A stretch of 64,000 nt of DNA from Palsa-360 sp963719875 (GTDB taxonomy: Bacteria > Acidobacteriota > Terriglobia > Acidiferrales > UBA7541): contig CAVRDJ010000002.1 in assembly GCA_963719875.1 (NCBI GenBank), forward strand, positions 434,001 to 498,000, written 5' to 3'. Position numbers and translations under genes: made by a program. This document shows, piece after piece, positions 51,609 through 60,747 of the stretch; positions within the stretch are counted from its first letter, which is position 1, and the number at the start of each line of letters is the position of its first letter. The notes beneath the pieces were generated by a model, which was not told the DNA's origin, made no database searches, and saw only the letters and a program-made list of their open reading frames with translations.

Positions 51609-51928
51609 CGGTTTCCGAAATTTTCGGGATCGAAATCCGCCGAGCCGGGCGCGACCACGTTCGAGGTAACCAGCACGACGCTCTGCCCCGTCAGTTCAAA
51701 GCGTTTCCTGCATTTGCGGCACGCCACCAGTTCATCCACGCGAACCATGTACGAGCGGGCGAGCGCGAAGCGCTTCTTGTCCTCTTCCCCGGCGCCGCGC
51801 GGCAGTTCGCTTTTTTTTGTGCGGACGATCCAGCGAATTGGATAGTTGTCTTCCTTGCGGCACGCCGGGCAAGTGAGGGGAATGGTTTTGGTTTCCTGTT
51901 TTTCGGTATAGAACTGTCGCTCGTCCAT
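51605..51928 (-). CDS. Zinc-ribbon protein (107 aa)
   Basis: ATG 51928 with GGGAGCAGGG upstream. Cysteine pairs at LTCPACRKED and VACRKCRKRFEL, spaced about 48 residues apart, suggest a treble-clef or ribbon. Between them is a basic region (KKSELPRGAGEEDKKRF). The C-terminus ends inside the repeat at 51491-51608, so the last residues are likely not conserved. No family recognised. Confidence 0.65.
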   Translation of the reverse strand: MDERQFYTEKQETKTIPLTCPACRKEDNYPIRWIVRTKKSELPRGAGEEDKKRFALARSYMVRVDELVACRKCRKRFELTGQSVVLVTSNVVAPGSADFDPENFGNR

Positions 51929-51964
51929 GATATCCCTGCTCCCTGTGTACCCACGCTCAGCGGC

Positions 51965-52723
51965 TCAAGCGCGGGGCGAACGCATCGTATCGCGTGTTTC
52001 ACTTCCGGACGACGGTTCCATTGTAACAAATTCCATGCCTGCGTCGCGCCAGCGCGGGAGCCAATGTTCGAGTGCAGCCACGACATGATGACGGTCGCCG
52101 CCGAGAGCGCGATGATCGCCGTCATGCAGCACGACGATGTCGCCCTGGGGCCGGTCCGCGCGCGCAACGCGCGTGAGCCGCTCGATCAGTCGATGCGGCG
52201 GCTGCGGTTTCCAGTCCCAGCAAATTTTCGACCACATCACGATGCCCCGCATTCCCGCGCGGCGAATTTCTCCGCGGAGCAGAGGGCTCCGGTAACCGTA
52301 CGGCGGCCGCATCCAGCGCGGCGGTTCCGCGTGAGCGGCGGCGGCGATCGCATCCTGGCACCGCGCCAACTCTTCGCGGATTCCCGCGCGAGATCGAAAG
52401 AACAGATTCGCATGGGTGTCCGAATGATTTCCGATCAGATGGCCGCGCCCGGAAATTTCCTTCACGAGTTCCGGGCAGGCGCGCGCAAATTTCCCAATCA
52501 AGAAAAATGCCGCCCGGACGGAATAGCGGTCAAACAATTCTAAAAGCTGCGGGGTGACTGCCGGGTTCGGCCCATCGTCAAACGTAAGAGCGATTTTCCG
52601 CGAGGAATCCGTGTGCCGCACCGTCGGCCCAAACAATTCCGACGACGGAGCCACCGCGCCCCAGGCGGCAATTCCCGCAGCAGCTGCCGCGCCGCTCGAC
52701 ACCATCGCCGGCAAGAGATTCAA
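51965..52723 (-). CDS. Polysaccharide deacetylase (NodB domain)
   Basis: 252 residues from TTG 52723, chosen because GGAG lies 5 nt upstream; ATG 52705 has none. A short hydrophobic N-terminus anchors or exports it. NodB motifs: LTFDDGPN (Asp49/Asp50), HSDTH (metal His100 and His104), RPPYGYRSP (about 139-147), and the final LHDG. By family it removes acetyl or formyl groups from N-acetylated cell-wall sugars. Confidence 0.88.
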   Translation of the reverse strand: MNLLPAMVSSGAAAAAGIAAWGAVAPSSELFGPTVRHTDSSRKIALTFDDGPNPAVTPQLLELFDRYSVRAAFFLIGKFARACPELVKEISGRGHLIGNHSDTHANLFFRSRAGIREELARCQDAIAAAAHAEPPRWMRPPYGYRSPLLRGEIRRAGMRGIVMWSKICWDWKPQPPHRLIERLTRVARADRPQGDIVVLHDGDHRALGGDRHHVVAALEHWLPRWRDAGMEFVTMEPSSGSETRDTMRSPRA

Positions 52724-52916
52724 CTTGTCTCCACGCCGTTATTTTCGCACGGCCTAGCCCGGCATACCAGACGCCGGGTAACCCTTAAGTAGGAGACCCC
52801 GTCTAAGACTGCACGGGATGAATTAAGCTTGAAATTGGCTCTCCTCCGGACTGCGAATATTGGAACTTAGGGGACGCGAAAACGGTATCTTCCAAGGGCT
52901 CGAAAGGGAGTGAAAG

Positions 52917-55900
52917 TTGTTGGGTAGAAGACTTGCAGTGCTGCTCGCGGGGCTGCTCGCGGGGTTCGCCGCTTTTGTTGTTCCGCTCGCTGCGCAGGAC
53001 AATCCGGACGCGAATGCGCCCGCCGATTCGCAACTGGCGGGATCCGTGCGCGCGCCCGACGGCACGGCCATTCCCGGCTCGACGGTGCGAGTCATTCAGA
53101 CCTCCACTGGAAAGGCGTGGATCACCTGGACGGATGAAAACGGAAAGTTCGAATTCCCCGCCCTTCCTGAAAGCCACTACCGCGTGGAAGTCTCCCAACT
53201 CGGTTTTGCGCCCGCAACCAAAGAAATCGATTTGACTTCGGGTACCCGAACGCCCGTCGATCTGAAAATGGACGTGGGCACTCTGGCCGCGATTAGCGCT
53301 TCTTCCGCAACGGAGAATGCGGCCGAGACTCTACGCACGCAGCCTGCAAATAAGAGTGAGAAGTCGGCGCCCTCCGGCGCGCCCGTAGCGGGCGGCGCCG
53401 CACCCCCCGCTTCGAATCAAACCATGTCCACGGCGAATAATGACGCGGCCACATCCCGCGGCAGAAGAAATGGTGGCGGTAATGGAGGGCAGCGCGGAGG
53501 TGGAGGCCGCAGTGGACCGGAGGGTGGGCCCGCCGGCACAGGCCAGGGTGGCGGACGGCGCGCGTTTCAGCAAGTGGGCCTAAACGGCCAAAATCAAAAT
53601 CCCGCCGAATCCGGGACGGAAGACCAAGATGTTCCGGAGCCGGGCGGGCAGCTCGGACAGGCCGCTTCGGCGGACGCTGTTCAAATGATTGGAACTGTTG
53701 CCATGGGCCAGTCCCCGGCAGATGGATTCCCGCAGCCCGGCGGCGGGCCGGACACACGCGGTGCATTTGGAAATGGTGACAATGCCATCCCGGGACAAGC
53801 CGCTCCCGCTGGATTCGACGGACCGGGCGGGCAAGGTGCGGGCGGCTTTGGCGGTGGCGGACGCGGCGGTGGAGGGCGCGGCCCTCAGAGTGGGCCGCAA
53901 GGAGTTGCCGCGCTGTGGGGCGGGCAACGTGTGATGCGCCAGCGCAACAATCGTATCCACTACAGCTTCTACGATACATTTGGAGATTCCGCGCTCAACG
54001 CCAGACCGTATTCCCTCTATGAAGCCAACCCGCCCAAAATTTCCAGTTGGACGGAATCCGCAGGACTGAATATCGGCGGGCCACTGAAAATTCCGCACGT
54101 GTACGACGGCACCGACAAAACTTTTTTCTACATCAATCTTGGCGGCGCCTGGTCGCGAAGTCCGGTGGATCAGTTCGCCACCGTGCCAACGCTGGCGGAG
54201 AGAAACGGAGACTTCAGCGCGGACAATGTCCAGCTTTATGACCCGTTGTCGAACCTGACCGGCCCGAGAACTTTGATCACGAATGCAGGCTGCTACCAGG
54301 CCACGCCGGCTTCCCCGCTGCCTCCGGCCGGCACCTGTATTCCCACAAATATGATCAGCCACCAGGCGATCAGTTTGTTGAATTACATTCCCATGCCCAA
54401 TATTCCAGTGACAAATGTCGCCGGGCGGAATTTCAACTACCACCTGCAGACGAATCTTCCCGGCCTCAGCAACCGCCTGAACGTCAACCTCACGCACCAG
54501 ATCTCTGCGAAGCTGAGCTTGCAGGTGAACTACAACCTCAACGATGGCACCTCCCATTCGCTGAACAGTTTTCCGGGGATCGAGGGAAGCGTATTCGCGC
54601 GCGGGCAGAGCGTAGTGATCGGACTGACGCAGAACTGGACCAAGACGTTCATGCACACGTCCCAATTAAATTTTTCGCGCAGTCGGTCGTTCATTCAGAA
54701 CGAATTCTCAAATGTAACGGACATCAGCTCACAACTTGGCATCACAGGAATTTCAACTGCTCCCTTTGATTACGGGCTGCCTACCCTCAGCTTCACGAAC
54801 TTCACGGGACTGAACGATCCACTTTTTTCCCGGGCCCGCAACCAGACGTATCGTTACGTCGACAGCCTCCGCTGGATGAAGGCAAAGCACACCATCACCG
54901 TCGGAGGCGAAATCCGGAAGATGGACGTCAACCGCGACTCCGATCCCACGCCGAACGGCCTGTTTTCATTTACCGGATTGATGACCAGCCAACTGACGGC
55001 GACAGGCACTCCGGTTAGTTCTCCCGCCAATTGCCAGGCGGCCACTCTCTCCGGACCCTGCATCGGAAACGATTTTGCGGATTTTCTTCTGGGCTATCCT
55101 GCCAATGCGAAAGTTCAATATGGTGACACCGCCACGTACTTTCGCAATTGGGGCTTCGTGGGCTATGCGAGCGATGACTGGCACATGCTCCCGAAATTTA
55201 CGCTGACGTATGGCGTGCGCTACGAGGCCTTCACTCCGCCCACCGAAAAAAACGGGCACATTGCGAATCTGGCCGTGAGTTCGGACTTCTCCCAGGTGCA
55301 GTGCGTTACGCCGGTCGCGACGGGGAATTGCGTCGCGGGCCCCACGCCGTCTTTGTTTCACGGCCACTACAACAATTGGGCGCCTCGCGTAGGCATCGCC
55401 TGGCAGCCGCCGGGAAAATGGTTTTCCGGGCAGCACCAGATGACCTTCCGAGCCGGCTTCAGTATGTTTTACGTCCAGTCTTACCAGAACATGCTGGGGA
55501 ATGAGATGGCCAACCAGCCGCCCTTCGCAACTGCAAGCACGCTGACGCAGCAGACGGCGACGACCGTGCCCCTGAGCTTCCAGACGAACTTGTCCACGGC
55601 ACTGCCGGGCACGCTGACCAATACCGTGGCCGTGGACCCAAACTATCAGGTTCCCTACGCGATGATTTGGAATGCCGGCATCGAATACAATCTGACGCGA
55701 AGCACGTTTCTCGAAGTGATGTACACAGGCACACGCGGCGTCCATCTCGACCAACTGCTGGGATTCAGCTCGGGGACCAACGGCACAAAAAACGCGGCAG
55801 GGTTCGTTTACGATACGACCGGCGCATTTTCCAACTTCCATGCGTTGCAAGTGCGTTTGCAAAAGCGCATGTCGCGCGGCCTGATGTTCATGGCGCGGTA

Positions 55901-56552
55901 CACTTACTCAAAGTCTCTCGACGACGCCAGCACGATCGGTGGAGGCGGCCAGACGGTTATCCAAAACAACGCCGATCCGCGCGCGGATTACGGGCTCTCG
56001 CCATTCAACATGACCCATCAATTCCTCGCCAATTTTAGTTATCAGCTTCCGTTTGGTGAACGCCAGCGCTTTGCCACCAAGGGCTGGGAGAAAGCAGTGT
56101 TCGGCGCCTGGCGCGTGAACGGTTCTTCTACCGTGAATTCCGGCACTCCCTTCACGGTGAGAGTTTTCTCGAAAAATCAAGCGTGCCAAAATGTTCCAGG
56201 GACGAACTCCGAACGCGCCGACCAATCCGGCAATCCTTCCCTGACAAGTCCAACGGTGCTGGAGTGGTTCAACACGGCTGCGTTCAGCATTCCGACTGCC
56301 TGCTTCGGCGATGCGCCGCGAAATTCCGTGATTGGCCCCGGCACGTTCACCATTAATTCAGGATTGACCAAGACAATTTCATTCGGGCGCGACGGTCTGC
56401 GGCGGCTGGACTTCAGTTGGAATACGACGAACCTGCTGAATCATCCGAACTATACCGGGCTGTCGACGGTGCTGGGTTCCAGAACCTTCGGCGAAATTAC
56501 CAGTGTCGCGGGGATGCGAACGATGACGTTCACGACGAGGTTTAATTTCTAA
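52917..56552 (+). CDS. Oar-like TonB-dependent receptor
   Basis: 1211 residues, from TTG 52917 with GGGAG 6 nt upstream. Signal peptide (VLLAGLLAGFAAFVVPLAAQ), carboxypeptidase-regulatory domain (about 40-120: GSVRAPDGTAIPGSTVRVIQ), then a Gly/Gln-rich low-complexity stretch (residues about 180-330) and a long barrel (VNYNLNDGTSH, GYASDDWHMLPKFTLTYGVRYE, the final MRTMTFTTRFNF). The plug is replaced or modified by the Gly-rich region. It imports or displays unknown substrates at the outer membrane. Its stop shares a base with the next start (TAATG). Confidence 0.9.
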   Translation: MLGRRLAVLLAGLLAGFAAFVVPLAAQDNPDANAPADSQLAGSVRAPDGTAIPGSTVRVIQTSTGKAWITWTDENGKFEFPALPESHYRVEVSQLGFAPATKEIDLTSGTRTPVDLKMDVGTLAAISASSATENAAETLRTQPANKSEKSAPSGAPVAGGAAPPASNQTMSTANNDAATSRGRRNGGGNGGQRGGGGRSGPEGGPAGTGQGGGRRAFQQVGLNGQNQNPAESGTEDQDVPEPGGQLGQAASADAVQMIGTVAMGQSPADGFPQPGGGPDTRGAFGNGDNAIPGQAAPAGFDGPGGQGAGGFGGGGRGGGGRGPQSGPQGVAALWGGQRVMRQRNNRIHYSFYDTFGDSALNARPYSLYEANPPKISSWTESAGLNIGGPLKIPHVYDGTDKTFFYINLGGAWSRSPVDQFATVPTLAERNGDFSADNVQLYDPLSNLTGPRTLITNAGCYQATPASPLPPAGTCIPTNMISHQAISLLNYIPMPNIPVTNVAGRNFNYHLQTNLPGLSNRLNVNLTHQISAKLSLQVNYNLNDGTSHSLNSFPGIEGSVFARGQSVVIGLTQNWTKTFMHTSQLNFSRSRSFIQNEFSNVTDISSQLGITGISTAPFDYGLPTLSFTNFTGLNDPLFSRARNQTYRYVDSLRWMKAKHTITVGGEIRKMDVNRDSDPTPNGLFSFTGLMTSQLTATGTPVSSPANCQAATLSGPCIGNDFADFLLGYPANAKVQYGDTATYFRNWGFVGYASDDWHMLPKFTLTYGVRYEAFTPPTEKNGHIANLAVSSDFSQVQCVTPVATGNCVAGPTPSLFHGHYNNWAPRVGIAWQPPGKWFSGQHQMTFRAGFSMFYVQSYQNMLGNEMANQPPFATASTLTQQTATTVPLSFQTNLSTALPGTLTNTVAVDPNYQVPYAMIWNAGIEYNLTRSTFLEVMYTGTRGVHLDQLLGFSSGTNGTKNAAGFVYDTTGAFSNFHALQVRLQKRMSRGLMFMARYTYSKSLDDASTIGGGGQTVIQNNADPRADYGLSPFNMTHQFLANFSYQLPFGERQRFATKGWEKAVFGAWRVNGSSTVNSGTPFTVRVFSKNQACQNVPGTNSERADQSGNPSLTSPTVLEWFNTAAFSIPTACFGDAPRNSVIGPGTFTINSGLTKTISFGRDGLRRLDFSWNTTNLLNHPNYTGLSTVLGSRTFGEITSVAGMRTMTFTTRFNF

Positions 56553-58822
56553 TGGGCGTGCAAAAATCAATCCGACGGCGTGTTTTAGCCGCGCTTGCCG
56601 CCGCGTCTTTGCTCATTGCGCCGATCGGCGCCCAAAATTTGCAGCCGCAAACACAGCCCCAAGCGCAGCCGGAATCGCAGCAGCCCCAGGCGGTCCCCGT
56701 AAACCCGCGCCAGGGCCTGCCGGCGCCGCCGCCCTCGGCCAAGCCGGCGCCGGGCGGAAAGGCGACCATTCGCTCGACCGTCAGTCTCGTGGAAATCGAT
56801 GTGCAGGTCACCAACCGCGACGGCAATCCGGTGAAGGGCCTGAAGCAAGAGCAGTTCAGCGTCACTGAAGACGGCAAGACGCAAAAAATATCGACGTTTG
56901 AGTACAACGACATCGAGCAAGTCGAAACTGCCGGGAAAATGGACGACCCGCCCATCAACGTCCCGCTCGGAACCATAACTACTCCCGAGGAAATCAAGGC
57001 GGTGGTGCGCGATCACCGGATGATCGTGCTGTTCTTCGACCTCACGTCCCTGCAAGCGGAAGATTTGTTGCGCTCGACGCGCGCCGCGCAAAAGTATCTC
57101 CAGGAGCAGATGACTCCGGCGGACCTCGTGGCGGTCGTCGCCTTTGGAAACACGCTGAAAATTGTCGCGAATTTCACGAACGATCGCGAATTGCTCAAGG
57201 AAGCCGTGGACGCCCTCGTTCCAGGCCACGAAGCGACGCTCTCGCAACTGGCCGATGCGGCCACGGCGGCGAACGGGGAAGCCGCCGTCAGCGAAGACAC
57301 CGGCGCAGCGTTTACTGCCGACGACTCGGAATTCAACATTTTCAATACGGATCGGAAGCTCGCCGCCGTCGAGTCCCTGTGTGAAGTCCTCGAAGGAATT
57401 CCCGGCAAGAAATCCCTGATTCAATTCACCAGCGGGATTACCCAGACCGGCGAGGAAAACCGCTCGGAGCTCATCGCCGCGACCAACTCCGCGAACCGCT
57501 CGAACGTCTCGATTTACAGCGTGGACTCGCACGGGCTGCTGACGGCCACACCGGGAGGCGACGCCAGCACGGGCGCGTCCGGCGGCACGGCGATGTTCAC
57601 CGGCGCGACCGTCATTTCCCAAAGCCAGTCGCGCCAGGATTCGCGCGATACCCTGGCGACGCTCGCGGGAGACACCGGAGGGCGGACCTTTTTCAACGTC
57701 GGAGACTTTGGCAAGGTTTTTCAGAGCGTGCAGAACGATACGTCGGGATACTATTTGGTGGGATATTACAGCACAAACGGGGCGAATGACGGCGCGTGGC
57801 GGCGGGTCCGCGTGAAAGTCGATCAGCTTCCCGCCGGCATGCACGTTCGCGCGCGCGAAGGCTACTACGCTCCGAAGAATTTCGGCGTGTTCACGACGGA
57901 GGACCGCGAACGGCAACTCGAAGAAGCGTTCCAGTCGCCAACTCCGGAAGTCGATCTGCCCGTGGCCGTGGAAACCTCCGAGTTCCGGCTGAATGCAAAT
58001 CAAGTGTTCGTGCCGATCGACGCGAAGCTGGCGTCCAGCGCGCTGCAGTGGGCGCAAAAACGCGGCAACCGCGAAACCGCATTCGATTTCGCAGTGGAAG
58101 TGCGCGACGCAAAATCCAACCGCGTGGTCGGCGCGCTGCGCGACACGATCACCGTAAAAATTGATACGGAACATTTTCAGGACATCCAACAGCATGCGCT
58201 GGTCTACCAGGGCGGCATCATTATTGCTCCGGGCGAGTACAAACTGAAATTCCTGGCCCGAGAAAACGAGTCCGGCCGGATCGGCACATTCGAGCAAAAA
58301 CTTTCGCTTGCGCCGCCGCAGCTCGATCATCTGCAGGTGAGTTCCCTGCTGCTTTCCAGCCAGGTGGAAGCCTTGCAGAACACGGCGCAAATTAAAACGC
58401 AGGCGCTTGGGAAGGACGCCAAACTGAAATCGTCGCCGCTCGACGTGGGCGGCGAGCGCATCATTCCCAGCGTGACGCGCGTTTTTACCGGCGAGCAAAC
58501 GCTGTACATTTTCTTCCAGGCCTACGCGCCGCAAAAGGCCGATGCAAACTCCCTCCGCGCCGGCCTCGTGTTTTTCCGCGGCGGGCAGCGCCTCTCCGAC
58601 ACGCCGATGGTTGCGCCCACGGTATACGACGAAAAGAGCCGCACCGCGTCCTTCCGCCTCAGCCTCCCGCTCTCGGGACTGAGTGCGGGCCGCTATACCG
58701 TGCAGGCTATCGTCGTGGACGCGGGAACGACGTACGCCGCGTTCGCGCGCAATTACTTCGCGCTTCGCCCGACCTCCAAGCCTGCTGCCTCGGCGGCAAC
58801 CCCTCCTCCACCTAACAATTGA
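56552..58822 (+). CDS. Secreted VWFA-related Acidobacterial protein
   Basis: 756 residues. Signal peptide (VLAALAAASLLIAPIGAQ), Gln/Pro-rich linker, then VSLVEIDVQVTNRDGNPVKGLKQEQFSVTEDGKTQKI, the phrase typical of the family. The VWFA domain shows LFFDLTSLQ, so the MIDAS DxSxS is changed (D-L-T-S). A second half has Ig-like strands (DFAVEVRDAKSNRVVGALRDTITVK). It is co-transcribed with the TonB receptor, suggesting they form one surface system. Confidence 0.9.
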   Translation: MGVQKSIRRRVLAALAAASLLIAPIGAQNLQPQTQPQAQPESQQPQAVPVNPRQGLPAPPPSAKPAPGGKATIRSTVSLVEIDVQVTNRDGNPVKGLKQEQFSVTEDGKTQKISTFEYNDIEQVETAGKMDDPPINVPLGTITTPEEIKAVVRDHRMIVLFFDLTSLQAEDLLRSTRAAQKYLQEQMTPADLVAVVAFGNTLKIVANFTNDRELLKEAVDALVPGHEATLSQLADAATAANGEAAVSEDTGAAFTADDSEFNIFNTDRKLAAVESLCEVLEGIPGKKSLIQFTSGITQTGEENRSELIAATNSANRSNVSIYSVDSHGLLTATPGGDASTGASGGTAMFTGATVISQSQSRQDSRDTLATLAGDTGGRTFFNVGDFGKVFQSVQNDTSGYYLVGYYSTNGANDGAWRRVRVKVDQLPAGMHVRAREGYYAPKNFGVFTTEDRERQLEEAFQSPTPEVDLPVAVETSEFRLNANQVFVPIDAKLASSALQWAQKRGNRETAFDFAVEVRDAKSNRVVGALRDTITVKIDTEHFQDIQQHALVYQGGIIIAPGEYKLKFLARENESGRIGTFEQKLSLAPPQLDHLQVSSLLLSSQVEALQNTAQIKTQALGKDAKLKSSPLDVGGERIIPSVTRVFTGEQTLYIFFQAYAPQKADANSLRAGLVFFRGGQRLSDTPMVAPTVYDEKSRTASFRLSLPLSGLSAGRYTVQAIVVDAGTTYAAFARNYFALRPTSKPAASAATPPPPNN

Positions 58823-59050
58823 CCGCGGTTTCGAGTGGCAGTATCCTGCGTTATGTCCTCCCGTAGAGCGCTTCCAACGGCGGAAGAAGCACACGGTAGC
58901 CCCAGCCCAGCTATGCAACAGTCCGTCAAAGTGTTGCATCACTAGAGAGACACGTTGCTGCGAGGCTGCTTCTGCGGTCGTTCCGGGCCTGACAGATCCA
59001 GGCGAATATTCGCAGCGAACGTCCGGAGATCGAAGGTTAGGAAGAATCTT

Positions 59051-60469
59051 ATGCGCACCATCTCCTCAGCTATCGTCTTGATTTTCTTGTCCGCGGGATT
59101 GATTTTCGGGCAAGCGGATAATCCGGGCGCTTCGGATACAGTGGCGGGATCGCCCGGAACGATTCCTCTGGAAGTGCCGGTGGGCACTCCCCTTCCAGTG
59201 GTTCTTGACAAAGAAGTCCGCATCCAAAAGGCCGGCCAGCCGATTCACGGGAAAATCGCCGAGCCCGTATACGCCTTTGACAAGCTGGTTGTCCCCGCGG
59301 GCAGCGAAGTCACCGGCAGCGTGACTCGAATCGCCGACATTTCAGCGCTGAGGCGGACAGTTGCCGCTCTCGACGCGAATTTCTCTCCTGCCCACGACGT
59401 TGAGATTACCTTCGATCAACTGGTGCTTCCCGACGGGCGCCGCGTCCCGCTCCGCACGCAAGTCTCTCCCGCGTCTCAAGGAGTTTTACAATTCGCCACC
59501 GCAACGGAAGCCAAGAACCAAAACAAAGAAAATAAAGAGAACGCCGCAGTGAAGCTTGCGGGCGGGAAGGCCTCCGAGGCAAAACAGGAAATCAACCGGG
59601 AATGGGAAACGGCCAAAGAGCAGGTAGCGGCGCCAGGAAAGATGCACCGGCTGAAAAGATTAGCGATCGCCGAATTGCCCTACCATCCGCAATATTTTGA
59701 CGCGGGAACCCGCTTCAACGCGGAACTCCTCGATCCCCTGAATTTCGGAACAGAGGAGTTGACACCAGAAGCAGTGCACATGGTCGGCACCACACCCGCT
59801 GCGGGAAGTGTTATCCACGCACTATTGAAGACGCCGCTGAGTTCAGCCAGTGTGCAGAAAGGCGAAACAGTCGAGGCAGTCATGACGGAGCCGCTGGTCA
59901 CGAATAGTCAGCTCGTCCTTCCTGAGGGGACCATCCTAAGGGGCTTGGTCTTGCAAGTGCAGCCTGCACGCAGATTACATCGGAACGGGCAGTTGCGAAT
60001 CGTTTTCCATGAGATTGTGCCGCCGCGGTCAGTGGAGCAGCACGTCGAAGCCAGTCTTGAGGGAGTGGAAGTGAAAGACGATGAGAACCTGAGCTTGGAT
60101 TCCGAGGGCGGCGCACAAGCGACAACTCCAAAAAAGAGATATCTCACCACCGGCATCTCCATTGCGCTCGCCGCTTCTTCCTTTATGACAGACGCCGATG
60201 CCGGCCGCAGCGTTCAACAGTCTGGAGGAGAAATGGGTAAAAGTGCACTGAATGGGGCGTCCGGTTTTCGCGTGATCGGATTTATCACCGGGGCGCTGAT
60301 CCATTCTCGAGCACTTGCTTCCACTTTCGGTGTCTATGGCGCCAGCATGTCGATCTATGGCAATTTTCTCTCCCGCGGACATGACGTTGTGTATCCGAAA
60401 GATACAGCCATGGCGATCGGATTCGGATCCCGCGTGACGGGCGCCCCGAAGGCTGCGCCTCAATCCTAG
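59051..60469 (+). CDS. Secreted VirB10/TrbI-like protein, third copy (two barrel halves)
   Basis: 472 residues from ATG 59051, AGGAAG upstream. Signal peptide (IVLIFLSAGLIFGQ). Domain one: VPVGTPLPVVLDKEVRIQKAGQPIHGKIAEPVYAFDKLVVPAGSEVTGSVTRI. Domain two, after a polar linker: LKTPLSSASVQKGETVEAVMTEPLVTNSQLVLPEGTILRGLVLQV. The glycine-rich end (GRSVQQSGGEMGKSALNGASGF) is a weak zipper. Same fold as the shorter genes at 42398 and 49162, but duplicated within one protein. Confidence 0.65.
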   Translation: MRTISSAIVLIFLSAGLIFGQADNPGASDTVAGSPGTIPLEVPVGTPLPVVLDKEVRIQKAGQPIHGKIAEPVYAFDKLVVPAGSEVTGSVTRIADISALRRTVAALDANFSPAHDVEITFDQLVLPDGRRVPLRTQVSPASQGVLQFATATEAKNQNKENKENAAVKLAGGKASEAKQEINREWETAKEQVAAPGKMHRLKRLAIAELPYHPQYFDAGTRFNAELLDPLNFGTEELTPEAVHMVGTTPAAGSVIHALLKTPLSSASVQKGETVEAVMTEPLVTNSQLVLPEGTILRGLVLQVQPARRLHRNGQLRIVFHEIVPPRSVEQHVEASLEGVEVKDDENLSLDSEGGAQATTPKKRYLTTGISIALAASSFMTDADAGRSVQQSGGEMGKSALNGASGFRVIGFITGALIHSRALASTFGVYGASMSIYGNFLSRGHDVVYPKDTAMAIGFGSRVTGAPKAAPQS

Positions 60470-60492
60470 CTGCGATCTCCTGGTGATGCCGC

Positions 60493-60562
60493 CCGGGAAC
60501 GCCATTCTCCTGAATGGCGTCGCGCAATCCGCCCGCCGCGGCGGGGAGATTGGCGTTCCCGG
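60493..60562. repeat. Inverted repeat before the HEAT gene
   Basis: CCGGGAACGCCA (60493-60504) and TGGCGTTCCCGG (60551-60562), a perfect 12 bp pair around GCCCGCCGCGGCGGGG. It is in the 278 bp spacer after the VirB10-like gene, perhaps a terminator-type structure. Confidence 0.55.
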
Positions 60563-60747
60563 ATTTCAACACAAAGCTACTTCTGAAGTATTCGTTTCAC
60601 TTTGGCACATTGCCTCAAATGTAGTTCCAAGCGCTTTCCTCTAAACCTAACAGGAATTCCGAACGATGTTCCAAATGAGTTCCGTCACGTCGCGCACGCA
60701 GTGGCGTATTGTTCACCTGCGCATGCAGACCGATCGGGGAGCAATGA

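Noticed and set aside
56585..58942. 785-codon open frame on the minus strand
   Set aside because: Entirely antisense to the VWFA gene, whose signal peptide and family motifs are clear.
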